Assembly (NCBI GenBank): GCA_964553045.1
Contig: CAZKJG010000026.1
Span: forward strand, 1-39,315
DNA: 39,315 nt
Origin: JAWLEP01 sp964553045
Lineage (GTDB): Bacteria > Fermentibacterota > Fermentibacteria > Fermentibacterales > JCC-6
Direction: 5' to 3'
Positions 25,351 to 33,643 of this stretch are shown one piece after another. Position 1 is the stretch's first letter, and every line of letters starts with the position of its first letter. Both the position numbers and the translations under genes were made by a program. A model generated the notes under the pieces. It searched no databases, was not told where the DNA came from, and saw only the letters and a program-made list of their open reading frames with translations.

Positions 25351-26712
25351 CTAGACCACGCCCTGCGCCATCATGGCCTCGGCCACCTTCAGGAAGCCCG
25401 CGGCGTTGGCGCCCAGCACGTAGTTGCCGGGGTCGCCGTACTTCTCCGCTGTAGCCGCTGCGGTGGCGTGGATGTTGATCATTATCTGGTGCAGCTTCTG
25501 GTCCACTTCCTCCCGCGACCAGCTGCTGAAGGAGGCGTTCTGGGCCATCTCCAGGCCGGAGGTGGCAACGCCGCCTGCGTTGGCCGCCTTGCCCGGGGCG
25601 TACAGGATCTTCTCCTGCAGGAAGAGCTCCACGCCCTCGGCCACCGTGGGCATGTTGGCGCCCTCGGAGACCACGTAGACGCCGTTGCTGATCAGGTTCT
25701 GGGCGTCCTTGGCGTTGATCTCGTTCTGGGTGGCGCTGGGGAAGGCGCAGTCGGCCTTGATGTCCCACTTGGGGTCGTAGTCGGTGGGCTTGTCGAAGGC
25801 GTTCCACTCGGTGTACTCGGCGCCGGGGTACTTCTCGACGTACTCCTTTATCCTGCCGCGCCGGACGTTCTTGAGGTCCATGACGAACGCCAGCTTCTCC
25901 TCGTCGATGCCCTCGGGGTCGTGTATGAAGCCCGAGGAGTCCGAGAGGGTGATGACCTTCGCGCCCAGCTCGTTGAGCTTCTCGGTGGTGAACTGGGCCA
26001 CGTTGCCCGAGCCGCTCACCAGGCAGGTCTTGCCCTCCAGGGTCTCGCCGCGGGTCTTCAGCATCTCCTCGGCCATGTAGACCGAGCCGTAGCCGGTGGC
26101 CTCGGGGCGGATCAGGCTGCCGCCGTAGGAGAGGCCCTTGCCGGTGAGGACGCCGGACCACTCGTTGGCCAGCTTCTTGTACATTCCGAACAGGTAGCCG
26201 ATCTCCCGGCCGCCCACGCCGATGTCGCCGGCGGGAACGTCGGTGCTGGGCCCGATGTGGCGCCACAGCTCACGCATGAAGGCCTGGCAGAAGCGCATGA
26301 CCTCCAGGTCGGACTTTCCCTTGGGGTCGAAGTCCGACCCGCCCTTGCCGCCGCCCATGGGCAGTCCGGTGAGGCCGTTCTTGAAGACCTGCTCGAACGC
26401 CAGGAACTTCAGTATGCCCAGGTTCACCGACGGGTGAAACCGAAGGCCGCCCTTGTAGGGCCCGATGGCCCCGTTGAACTCGATGCGGAAGCCGCGGTTG
26501 ACCATTACCTCGCCGTCGTCCGTGGTCCAGGGAACGCGGAACATGATCACCCGCTCCGGCTCCACCAGCCTCTCCACGATCTTCTCGCTGCGGTACTCGG
26601 GATGCTTGTCCAGAACGACCTCGAGGGACTCGAGGACCTCCTTGACAGCCTGGTGGTACTCCGGCTGACCGGGATCGCGCTTCAGTACGCCCTGGTAGAT
26701 CTCTTCGAGCAT
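25351..26712 (-). CDS. gdhA: Glutamate dehydrogenase (hexameric, family I)
   Basis: A 453-residue enzyme that interconverts 2-oxoglutarate plus ammonia and glutamate with NAD(P)H. The length and motifs match bacterial hexameric GdhA: the substrate-binding GPYKGGLRFHPSVN, the catalytic-lysine segment GLPMGGGKGGSDFDPKGKSD, PAGDIGVGGREIGYLFGMY, and the nucleotide-binding fold LVSGSGNVAQFTTEKL. Cofactor preference cannot be read safely, although this subfamily is often NADP-specific. The ATG at 26712 is preceded by a GGAGAGGAGG stretch. A divergent promoter pair lies between it and the PPDK_N gene at 26954, and a strong hairpin follows its stop. It is the only minus-strand gene between 19867 and 39315. 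Confidence 0.96.
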   Translation of the reverse strand: MLEEIYQGVLKRDPGQPEYHQAVKEVLESLEVVLDKHPEYRSEKIVERLVEPERVIMFRVPWTTDDGEVMVNRGFRIEFNGAIGPYKGGLRFHPSVNLGILKFLAFEQVFKNGLTGLPMGGGKGGSDFDPKGKSDLEVMRFCQAFMRELWRHIGPSTDVPAGDIGVGGREIGYLFGMYKKLANEWSGVLTGKGLSYGGSLIRPEATGYGSVYMAEEMLKTRGETLEGKTCLVSGSGNVAQFTTEKLNELGAKVITLSDSSGFIHDPEGIDEEKLAFVMDLKNVRRGRIKEYVEKYPGAEYTEWNAFDKPTDYDPKWDIKADCAFPSATQNEINAKDAQNLISNGVYVVSEGANMPTVAEGVELFLQEKILYAPGKAANAGGVATSGLEMAQNASFSSWSREEVDQKLHQIMINIHATAAATAEKYGDPGNYVLGANAAGFLKVAEAMMAQGVV

Positions 26713-26776
26713 TTGCCCGCGGCCTCCTCTCCTGTGGTATGCCTGTGATCGACTTCGGTCTTGCGGCCGATGGCTT

Positions 26777-26806
26777 AGCCTATGCCCTGCACGGCCGTTC
26801 CGTCAA
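26777..26806 (-). promoter_or_regulatory. Candidate sigma70-type promoter for gdhA
   Basis: Read on the minus strand, TTGACG (26806-26801) and TAGGCT (26782-26777) are separated by 18 bases, which fits a sigma70-like promoter. It would give a leader of about 55-60 bases before the gdhA ATG at 26712. It lies back to back with the plus-strand promoter at 26839-26867. Confidence 0.5.
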
Positions 26807-26838
26807 GACTTGTCGGACCGGCCCGGTCGGAAAAGTGC

Positions 26839-26867
26839 TTGACCCTTCGCGCGGGCTCCTGTATGCT
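26839..26867 (+). promoter_or_regulatory. Candidate sigma70-type promoter for the third PPDK_N gene
   Basis: TTGACC (26839-26844) and TATGCT (26862-26867) are spaced by exactly 17 bases. Transcription would start near 26874 and give a leader of roughly 80 bases before ATG 26954. The -35 is 32 bases from the divergent gdhA -35, so one regulator could control both. Confidence 0.6.
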
Positions 26868-26953
26868 GGCAAATCAGACCAAGAAAACCCCTGGCTCAAA
26901 CCAACTGCGAGGAGAGGCACCCGGGCTTTGACCATGCTTCCCGCGGGCATCCG

Positions 26954-29938
26954 ATGAGAAGGGAAGGCGCCCCCGAGCCCCCCCTGAGGCTGGAGGGTGA
27001 GCACACCCGCCGGCTGAAGTCCCTCATGCCCTTCCGGGTGGGCAGCGTCCTGCTGTTCTCCAGCGTATACGACTACTTCGTCCTGGAGGCCGACGGCCGC
27101 CTCAACGACCTCCTGGGCGCCGCCTACAGCCGCCGGAACTACGGCTACATCCCCGAGCTGGACCACGCCGGCGGACTGGAGGAGGCCAGGGCCCTCTTCG
27201 AGGAGGGCGGCCACGACCTGGTGATATGCATGCCCGGCCCCCGGCACGGGGACGCCCTGGAGCTGGCCACGGCCGTGAAGGAAGCCTCCCCGCAGACTCC
27301 GGTGGTGGCGCTGGTCCACGACCTTCCCGACAGGACCGGCGGCCCCTGGTCCGGCCCCGGCAGCCCCTTCGACCGGGTCTTCGTCTGGCTGGGCGACGGC
27401 GAGACCCTCCTGGGCATAATCCAGCTGGCCGAGGACTCCCGCAACGCCGCCCACGACGCCGGGCAGCTGGGCCTGCAGGACCTGCTGCTGGTGGAGGGCG
27501 ACGCCTTCTTCTACTCCCGCTACCTCCACCGGGGCATGGAGGTGATCCGCGAGCAGATGGGGGCCATTCTCCAGCGGGAGAAGTCCCTGGCCCGCCGCCG
27601 CCTGAAGGCCCGCCTGCGGCCCAAGGTGCTCATGGCCTGCAGCGCCGAGGAGGCTGCCGTGCTGCTTCAGACCCATGGAGAGCACCTGCTGGGCCTGATC
27701 ACCTCGCTGGGCTTTCCCAGGGGCGGCCGAAACGACCCGGTTGCCGGCAGGGACCTCATCGAGGCGGTAAGGGAGCTGAGCCCCGGCCTTCCGGTGCTGG
27801 TGCAGTCCGGCAGGCCAGAGGCGGCGAAGATGGCCGAGAAGCTGGACGCGGGCTTCATCTCCAAGCACTCCAACACGCTGATGGCCGACCTGGCCGGGCA
27901 GCTGCGGGAGCGGTTCGGCTTCGGCGGCTTCCGCTTCGCCCGCGAGGACGGCAGCACGCTCCGCAGGGTGGAGAACGTCCCCGCCGCCCTGCTGGCGGCC
28001 GAGAAGCTCCCCGCCGACGTGGTGGCCCGGGCCCTGCGCAGCCGCGGCCTCACCCGGTGGCTGCGGGTGCACACCGAGCTGGAGCTGGCCGCCCGGCTGG
28101 AAGAGGTGCTTCGGGAGCACGGCGGGGAGGACGACACCGCCCTGCGCCGCCGGGTCTTCGACGAGATGCAGGGCTGGCGGGAGGAGTCCCACCGCGGAGT
28201 GGTGGTCCCCTACTCCCGCAGCTTCTACTCGGACTGGGCCCGCTTCAGCCGCATAGGCTCGGGGTCGGCCGGGGGCAAGGGCAGGGGCCTGGCCTTCATC
28301 GACCGGGTGCTGGCCAACAACCTCGACCCCGACCGGTGGCGCCGCGTCTCCGTGACCATTCCCCGCACCCTGGTGCTCACCACGGACGTCTTCGACGAGT
28401 TCATCCGCAGAAACGACCTCCTGGACTACGCCCTAAGCGGGAAGATGGACCTGCAGATAATCGGCCGCTTCCTCCGCGCCGACCTTCCGCCCACCATGCT
28501 GGGCGACCTCCGCGACTTCCTCCGCGAGGTGCGCACCCCCCTGGCAGTCCGCTCCTCCAGCCTGCTGGAGGACGCCCTCTACGAGCCCTTCGCCGGCGTC
28601 TACTCCACCAAGATGCTGCCCAACGACGACCCCGGCTTCGACACCCGCTTCAAGCACCTGGACAACGCCATCAAGCTTGTCTTCGCCTCCACGTTCCTTC
28701 GCGACGCCCGCGCCTACATAGAGGCCACCAGCCACCGGGTGGAGGAGGAGAAGATGGCGGTTCTGATACAGGAGGTGGTGGGCCGCCGCCACGGCGGCCT
28801 CTTCTACCCCCACTTCTCCGGGGTGGGCAGGTCGTACAACTTCTACCCCGTGGGCTCGGCCGAACCCGAGGACGGCGTGGTGAACGTGGCGGTGGGCCTG
28901 GGCAAGACCATCGTCGACGGCGGGGTGTCGCTGCGCTTCACCCCCCGCTACCCCCGGGTACTTCCGCAGCTGGGGACGGTGAAGGACTCCCTGGACAACA
29001 CCCAGCGCAGCTTCTGGGCGGTGGGGCTGAAGGGCAGCTCCTACGGCGCCGCCGAGCAGGAGGACCAGTTCATGGTCTCATCCGACCTCCGGCGCGCCGA
29101 GAGGGACGGCACCCTCACCTACCTGGCCTCCACCTACGACGCCGGAAACGACCGCCTTCGCGACGGCATACAGACCGCCGGGGCCCGGGCGGTCACCTTT
29201 GCCCACATCCTGAAGGCAAAGGTCTTCCCCCTGGCCGACATAGCCCAGACCCTGCTGGACATGGGCCAGGAGGCCATGGGCTGCCCGGTGGAGATAGAGT
29301 TCGCCGTGGTGCTGGGGGAGGACCGGCCGCTTCCGGCGGACTTCTCGCTTCTGCAGATCAGGCCCATGGTGGCCCAGCGGGGCGCCGCCGAGGTGGACCT
29401 CGAGGAGATGGACCTCCACCGGGCCCTGGTCCGCAGCTCGCAGGTGCTGGGCAACGGCGTCCGCGACGACATCCGCGACATAGTGTATACGAGGCCCGAG
29501 GCCTTCGACGCCGCCCATACCCCGAAGATGGCGGCGCAGGTGGAGCGGCTCAACGGGAAGCTGGCGGCCGACGGCCGGCCCTACCTCCTGGCCGGCTTCG
29601 GCCGCTGGGGGTCCTCCGACCACTGGCTGGGGGTACCCGTCCGCTGGGGCCAGATAAGCGGGGTGGGCGCCATCGTGGAGGCCACGAAGCAGGGCATGAA
29701 CGTCGATGCCTCCCAGGGCAGCCACTTCTTCCAGAACATGACCTCCCTGGGGGTCTCCTACTTCACCGTCTCCCATGCCGATCCGGCCTCCGGGATCGAC
29801 TGGGAGTGGCTGGATTCCCTACCGGCCGTGGAGGAAACCGATTACCTTCGGCAGGTGCGCCTGGAATCACCCCTGACCGTGGCGGTAGACGGAAGGAAGG
29901 GGGCCGGCGCCGTACTCAAGCCAGAGCCGCAGCCATAG
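26954..29938 (+). CDS. PPDK_N protein with two degenerate receiver-like domains
   Basis: A 994-residue paralogue of the protein encoded at 22212-25205, collinear along its whole length. The first receiver-like domain (~28-165) has HDLVICMPG in place of the Asp site. In the second (~175-320), the phosphoacceptor position is Ser251 (LITSLGFP against LIVDARFP) and the acidic pair is LLVEGD; Lys304 is kept. Phosphorylation by a normal histidine kinase is therefore unlikely. The PPDK_N domain retains GGKGRGL and VRSSSLLEDA (Arg533). The C-terminal extension reads GFGRWGS and GSHFFQ. No phosphohistidine or PEP barrel is present. ATG 26954 is the first start in frame; no strong ribosome binding site precedes it. 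A good promoter lies 87 bases upstream. nfnA follows after 62 bases. Confidence 0.85.
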   Translation: MRREGAPEPPLRLEGEHTRRLKSLMPFRVGSVLLFSSVYDYFVLEADGRLNDLLGAAYSRRNYGYIPELDHAGGLEEARALFEEGGHDLVICMPGPRHGDALELATAVKEASPQTPVVALVHDLPDRTGGPWSGPGSPFDRVFVWLGDGETLLGIIQLAEDSRNAAHDAGQLGLQDLLLVEGDAFFYSRYLHRGMEVIREQMGAILQREKSLARRRLKARLRPKVLMACSAEEAAVLLQTHGEHLLGLITSLGFPRGGRNDPVAGRDLIEAVRELSPGLPVLVQSGRPEAAKMAEKLDAGFISKHSNTLMADLAGQLRERFGFGGFRFAREDGSTLRRVENVPAALLAAEKLPADVVARALRSRGLTRWLRVHTELELAARLEEVLREHGGEDDTALRRRVFDEMQGWREESHRGVVVPYSRSFYSDWARFSRIGSGSAGGKGRGLAFIDRVLANNLDPDRWRRVSVTIPRTLVLTTDVFDEFIRRNDLLDYALSGKMDLQIIGRFLRADLPPTMLGDLRDFLREVRTPLAVRSSSLLEDALYEPFAGVYSTKMLPNDDPGFDTRFKHLDNAIKLVFASTFLRDARAYIEATSHRVEEEKMAVLIQEVVGRRHGGLFYPHFSGVGRSYNFYPVGSAEPEDGVVNVAVGLGKTIVDGGVSLRFTPRYPRVLPQLGTVKDSLDNTQRSFWAVGLKGSSYGAAEQEDQFMVSSDLRRAERDGTLTYLASTYDAGNDRLRDGIQTAGARAVTFAHILKAKVFPLADIAQTLLDMGQEAMGCPVEIEFAVVLGEDRPLPADFSLLQIRPMVAQRGAAEVDLEEMDLHRALVRSSQVLGNGVRDDIRDIVYTRPEAFDAAHTPKMAAQVERLNGKLAADGRPYLLAGFGRWGSSDHWLGVPVRWGQISGVGAIVEATKQGMNVDASQGSHFFQNMTSLGVSYFTVSHADPASGIDWEWLDSLPAVEETDYLRQVRLESPLTVAVDGRKGAGAVLKPEPQP

Positions 29939-30000
29939 CGCAGGCCGTGCCCGACGCATATTTATCCGGCAGATCGACCATCGTCCGGAGAGGAGCCGCG

Positions 30001-30855
30001 ATGCACCCCATTGTCAGCAAGGAGCAGCTGGGCCCCGACATCCACCGCTACGTGGTGGACGCCCCGCGCATCGCCCGCATGAGAAAGCCCGGGCAGTTCG
30101 TCATCATCCGCATATGCGAGGAGGGGGAGCGGATCCCCCTCACCATAGCCGACGCCGACCCCGAGGCGGGCACCATAACCCTGGTGGTGCAGGCGGTGGG
30201 GAAGACCACCCGCCAGATGGCCATGATGGAGGCCGGCGACCAGATACGTGACGTCACCGGCCCCCTGGGCAAGGCCACCCACATCGACCGCTTCGGCACC
30301 GTCCTCTGCGTGGGCGGCGGCATAGGCAACGCCCCTCTCTACCCCATCACCAAGGCCCTGAAGGAGAAGGGCAACCACATAGTATCCATTCTGGGCGCGC
30401 GCACGAAGGACCTCTTCATCCTCGAGGAGGAGATGGCCTCGGTGAGCGACCGGGTGGTGATCACCACCGACGACGGCAGCTACGGCATGAAGGGCCTGGT
30501 CACCGACGCCATAGAGAAGGTGGTCAGGGAGGAGGGCGTGGAGGCCGACCTCTGCGTGGCCATAGGCCCGCCCATCATGATGAAGTTCGTCTGCCTGCTC
30601 ACCCGTGAGCTGGACATACCCACCATCGTCAGCCTCAACCCCATAATGGTGGACGGCACCGGCATGTGCGGCGGTTGCCGGGTCTCTGTGGACGGAAAGA
30701 TAAAGTTCGCCTGCGTGGACGGCCCGGAGTTCGACGGCCATCAGGTGGACTTCGACGAGCTGATGGCCCGCCTGCGGACCTACGCCCCGCACGAGCAGGA
30801 GGCCATGGACCGACACGAGAAGGCCTGCAGGGCCCTGGCCGGGGAGGAGGAGTAG
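30001..30855 (+). CDS. nfnA: NfnA: ferredoxin-NADP reductase-like transhydrogenase subunit
   Basis: A 284-residue flavoprotein of the NfnA/dihydroorotate-dehydrogenase electron-transfer (PyrK/SudB-like) family. The N-terminal FAD-binding barrel includes MRKPGQFVIIRI and RIPLTIADAD. The NAD-binding part has CVGGGIGNAPLYPITKAL. The C-terminal [2Fe-2S] site is Cys223, Cys226 and Cys238 within DGTGMCGGCRV and KFACVDG. With NfnB it forms the electron-bifurcating complex that couples NADH and reduced ferredoxin to NADP+ reduction. ATG 30001 follows GGAGAGGAG. Its stop is three bases before the nfnB start, so the two are translated together. An AT-rich stretch (CATATTTATC) upstream may be part of a promoter. 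PyrK- or SudB-like roles are alternatives, but the pairing argues for Nfn. Confidence 0.88.
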   Translation: MHPIVSKEQLGPDIHRYVVDAPRIARMRKPGQFVIIRICEEGERIPLTIADADPEAGTITLVVQAVGKTTRQMAMMEAGDQIRDVTGPLGKATHIDRFGTVLCVGGGIGNAPLYPITKALKEKGNHIVSILGARTKDLFILEEEMASVSDRVVITTDDGSYGMKGLVTDAIEKVVREEGVEADLCVAIGPPIMMKFVCLLTRELDIPTIVSLNPIMVDGTGMCGGCRVSVDGKIKFACVDGPEFDGHQVDFDELMARLRTYAPHEQEAMDRHEKACRALAGEEE

Positions 30856-30858
30856 CCC

Positions 30859-32337
30859 ATGCCAATCAACGCCAAGGAGAGACTCGGCATACCCCCCCAC
30901 CCCATGCCCGAGCAGGACCCGAAGGAGCGGACGAAGAACGTCCTGGAGGTGCCCCTGGGCTACGACGCCGAGACCGCCGTGGCCGAGGCGAAGCGCTGCC
31001 TGCAGTGCAAGACCCCCTTCTGCATGGAGGGCTGCCCGGTGGGCATCGACATACCCGCCTTCCTGCAGGCGATAGAGGACGGCGACTTCCGGGAGGGCAT
31101 CCGCATAATCAAGGAGAAGAACCTCCTTCCCGCCGTCTGCGGCCGGGTCTGCCCCCAGGAGACCCAGTGCCAGCTGGAGTGCACCGTGGGCAAGGTCCGC
31201 AAGGACGCCACCAAGGCGGTGATGATAGGCAAGCTGGAGCGCTTCCTGGCCGACTGGGAGCGGGACCAGGGCGAGATGGACGTCCCGGAGATGCCCGACC
31301 CCACCGGCAAGTCCGCCGCCGTCGTGGGCGGCGGCCCCGCCGGCCTCACCGTGGCCGGCGACCTGATCAGGCGCGGCCACGCGGTCACCGTCTTCGAGGC
31401 CTTCCACAAGGCCGGCGGCGTGCTGGTCTACGGCATCCCGGAGTTCCGGCTGCCCAAGGAGATAGTCCGCAAGGAGGTGGAGTACCTCCAGACGCTGGGG
31501 GTTGAGTTCCGCTACAACTACGTGGTGGGGAAGACCATCACCATAGAGGAGATACTGCAGGACTACGACTCGGTCTTCGTGGGCACCGGCGCCGGGCTGC
31601 CCAAGTTCCTGCGCATCCCGGGCCAGAACCATCTGGGCGTCTACTCGGCCAACGAGTACCTCACCCGCGCGAACCTCATGAAGGCCTACGACTTCCCCGA
31701 GTCCGACACCCCCGTAATAAGAGGGAAGCGTGTGATGACGGTTGGCGGAGGCAACGTGGCCATGGACTGCGCCCGCACCGCTCTGCGGCTGGGAGCGGAC
31801 GAGTCGATAGTGGCCTACCGCCGCGCCGAGGAGCAGATGCCGGCGCGGGTGGAGGAGATACACCACGCCCGGGAGGAGGGCGTGAACTTCCACCTGCTGA
31901 ACAACCCCACCCGCATCATCGGAGACGACGACGGCTGGGTGAAGGAGGTGGAGCTGATCTCCATGGAGCTGGGCGAGCCGGACTCCTCCGGCAGACGCCG
32001 GCCCATACCCATAGAGGGGTCGGAGCACACCATGGAGGCCGACGTGGTGATCATCGCCATCGGCAACAGCCCCAACCCCCTGGTCCCCGAGACCTACCAC
32101 GACCTGGAGACCACCACGTGGGGAGGCATCATCGTGGACGAGACCACGGGCCAGACCTCGGTGCAGGGCGTCTTCGCCGGCGGCGACATCGTCCTGGGAG
32201 CGGCCACGGTCATACTGGCCATGGGCCACGGCCGCCGCGCCGCCCGGGCCATGGACATCTGGCTGAAGACGGGCAAGTGGGCCGGACTGTCCGAGCTCAC
32301 CCGGGGCCAGATCGAGAAAGAGCGCGAGGAGCAGTAG
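30859..32337 (+). CDS. nfnB: NfnB: GltD/GltA-like NADPH-binding transhydrogenase subunit
   Basis: A 492-residue flavoprotein annotated in many genomes as glutamate synthase small subunit (GltA) but functioning with NfnA as the NADPH- and ferredoxin-side subunit. The N-terminal Fer4_20 domain binds [4Fe-4S] clusters (Cys47, Cys50, Cys55, Cys59 in CLQCKTPFCMEGCP, then CGRVCPQETQCQLEC). FAD binds at VVGGGPAGLTVAG and NADPH at TVGGGNVAMDCARTA. YGIPEFRLPKEIVRKEVEYL is the family signature. ATG 30859 has GGGGAGGAGG upstream. No glutamate synthase large subunit lies nearby, and the adjacent nfnA supports the Nfn assignment. A homologous domain recurs inside the fusion gene at 35952. Confidence 0.93.
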   Translation: MPINAKERLGIPPHPMPEQDPKERTKNVLEVPLGYDAETAVAEAKRCLQCKTPFCMEGCPVGIDIPAFLQAIEDGDFREGIRIIKEKNLLPAVCGRVCPQETQCQLECTVGKVRKDATKAVMIGKLERFLADWERDQGEMDVPEMPDPTGKSAAVVGGGPAGLTVAGDLIRRGHAVTVFEAFHKAGGVLVYGIPEFRLPKEIVRKEVEYLQTLGVEFRYNYVVGKTITIEEILQDYDSVFVGTGAGLPKFLRIPGQNHLGVYSANEYLTRANLMKAYDFPESDTPVIRGKRVMTVGGGNVAMDCARTALRLGADESIVAYRRAEEQMPARVEEIHHAREEGVNFHLLNNPTRIIGDDDGWVKEVELISMELGEPDSSGRRRPIPIEGSEHTMEADVVIIAIGNSPNPLVPETYHDLETTTWGGIIVDETTGQTSVQGVFAGGDIVLGAATVILAMGHGRRAARAMDIWLKTGKWAGLSELTRGQIEKEREEQ

Positions 32338-32354
32338 CAAAGATGGCCGGCTCA

Positions 32355-32383
32355 TTGACTTGCCGGGGCGCAGGGCTTACCAT
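32355..32383 (+). promoter_or_regulatory. Candidate sigma70-type promoter for the receiver/AsnC-like gene
   Basis: TTGACT (32355-32360) and TACCAT (32378-32383) are 17 bases apart, in the 166-base gap after nfnB. It would give a leader of about 115 bases before GTG 32504 and suggests that the regulator can be transcribed separately from nfnAB. Confidence 0.5.
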
Positions 32384-32503
32384 TCCCCCGCCTCGACCAT
32401 CGGCCGGGCCCGCACCTCACCTCCACCGGGCCGTACGCGCCGAAGAAGGGAAAAGAGCCGGCTGCCGAGCCGACACAGCGGCATTTCCAGAAGGAGGACC
32501 TCA

Positions 32504-33493
32504 GTGAAGGGTCGAGTTCTCGTAATAGACGACGAGGCCGAGATCAGAAGAAACCTCACCGTCGGCCTCATGCAGGAGGACTACCAGGCCACCGCCTGCC
32601 CCGACGGCATCTCCGCCATCCACGAGCTCAACCGCGCCAGCAGGGAGGACAAGGGCTACGACTACCTGGTCACCGACATCTTCATGCCCGACATAGACGG
32701 CATGAAGATCCTCAAGGTGATAAAGAACCAGTTCCCCGACCTGCCGGTGCTGGTGATAACCGGCTTCGGCGACGAGAGGCTGAAGTACACGGCCCTCTCC
32801 GAGCACAACACCAACTACCTGGACAAGCCCTTCGAGATAGAGGACCTGGTGGAAGCCCTGGAGGAGCTCTCCCCCGGCGCCACCACCGCCGACGCGCCCG
32901 AGGAGGAGGCCGAGCCGGAGGCGGCGGAGTCCCACAGCGCCTACCTCACGGTGAAGATCACCGACCCCGACCGCAGCATGGACATATTCAACGACCTCTA
33001 CGCCATGCCCAACGTCCAGAGCTGCGAGGCCGTCCGGGGCGAGGACATGGACATCATCCTCCTGGCCCAGGGCAAGAGTCAGGACGAGATCAACGGGGTC
33101 TTCGAGAAGGTCGGTGCCATGGACGACGTGGAGGTGGCCTCCATGTCCCCGGTGGAGCGTCCCAAGCTCGACCGCGACGTGGACGAGTTCATAGACACCT
33201 ACCGCGACGCGGTGAAGAGGGGGGCCCAGGACAGCGCCCGCAAGGCCCCGGGCACCCAGAGCTACTTCATAGTGGACGTGGACCCCGACGAGCTGCAGAA
33301 GATATTCACCACCGTCTTCTTCATCGACGAGGTCCTCTTCTGCGACGTGATAGAGGCCGGCACCAAGCTGGTGGGAATGGTCACCGGCCAGGGCGCCGCC
33401 GGCCGCATGCCCCACATCGTGGAGAAGCTCAGCCAGATAGACGGCGTCCTCCGCGTCCGCGAGGCCAAGGTCATCAAGCTGATGGAGGACTAG
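32504..33493 (+). CDS. Response regulator: receiver domain plus two AsnC/RAM-like domains, no HTH
   Basis: A 329-residue protein. The receiver domain (1-120) is complete: acidic pair Asp9-Asp10 (VLVIDDE), phosphoacceptor Asp58 (VTDIFMPDIDG), Thr86 and Lys108 (LDKPFE). After an acidic linker (~122-143) come two ~80-residue alpha/beta modules. The first (AYLTVKITDPDRSMDIFNDL ... DIILLAQGKSQ ... VEVASMSPVE) and the second (SYFIVDVDPDELQKIFTTV ... KLVGMVTGQGA ... VLRVREAKVIKL) resemble the ligand-binding RAM domain of Lrp/AsnC regulators. No helix-turn-helix or enzymatic output is seen, so output may be by protein-protein contact or ligand sensing. The GTG start has AAGGAGG six bases upstream. 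It lies between nfnAB and the NuoEF-like genes. The AsnC-like call rests on pattern only. Confidence 0.8.
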   Translation: MKGRVLVIDDEAEIRRNLTVGLMQEDYQATACPDGISAIHELNRASREDKGYDYLVTDIFMPDIDGMKILKVIKNQFPDLPVLVITGFGDERLKYTALSEHNTNYLDKPFEIEDLVEALEELSPGATTADAPEEEAEPEAAESHSAYLTVKITDPDRSMDIFNDLYAMPNVQSCEAVRGEDMDIILLAQGKSQDEINGVFEKVGAMDDVEVASMSPVERPKLDRDVDEFIDTYRDAVKRGAQDSARKAPGTQSYFIVDVDPDELQKIFTTVFFIDEVLFCDVIEAGTKLVGMVTGQGAAGRMPHIVEKLSQIDGVLRVREAKVIKLMED

Positions 33494-33508
33494 AAACCAC
33501 ATAGAGAC

Positions 33509-33619
33509 CCCCGCCGCGGCGGGGAAGGATACAGGTTCTTCGGGGCACCGCCCCGAAGAGATGAAGACCGGGACAGGCGCCCGCCCCCAGACAGCAGCAG
33601 GGAGCGGGCGTCGCGCCCC
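33509..33619 (+). other. Structured leader upstream of the NuoE-like gene
   Basis: The 150 bases between the regulator stop and the NuoE-like gene contain successive hairpins. CCCCGCCGCGGCGGGG at 33509-33524 is a perfect palindrome. A 9-bp stem CTTCGGGGC/GCCCCGAAG spans 33538-33546 and 33550-33558 with a 3-base loop. A weaker GCGCCCGC/GCGGGCG pairing lies around 33577-33610. None is followed by a T-tract, so these are not standard terminators. They could insulate the two genes, attenuate expression or protect RNA ends. Confidence 0.5.
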
Positions 33620-33643
33620 TGAAGAGCGAAGGGAGAGGGAACA

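Noticed and set aside
19867..29938. Three complete PEP synthases or pyruvate phosphate dikinases
   Set aside because: Only the ATP-grasp part is recognisable. No phosphohistidine loop and no PEP-binding barrel motifs were seen in any of the three.
27226..30855. A very long open frame leading into nfnA that would fuse it to upstream sequence
   Set aside because: The upstream part is a shadow of the PPDK_N gene in another frame. ATG 30001 has a good ribosome binding site and gives the normal NfnA length.
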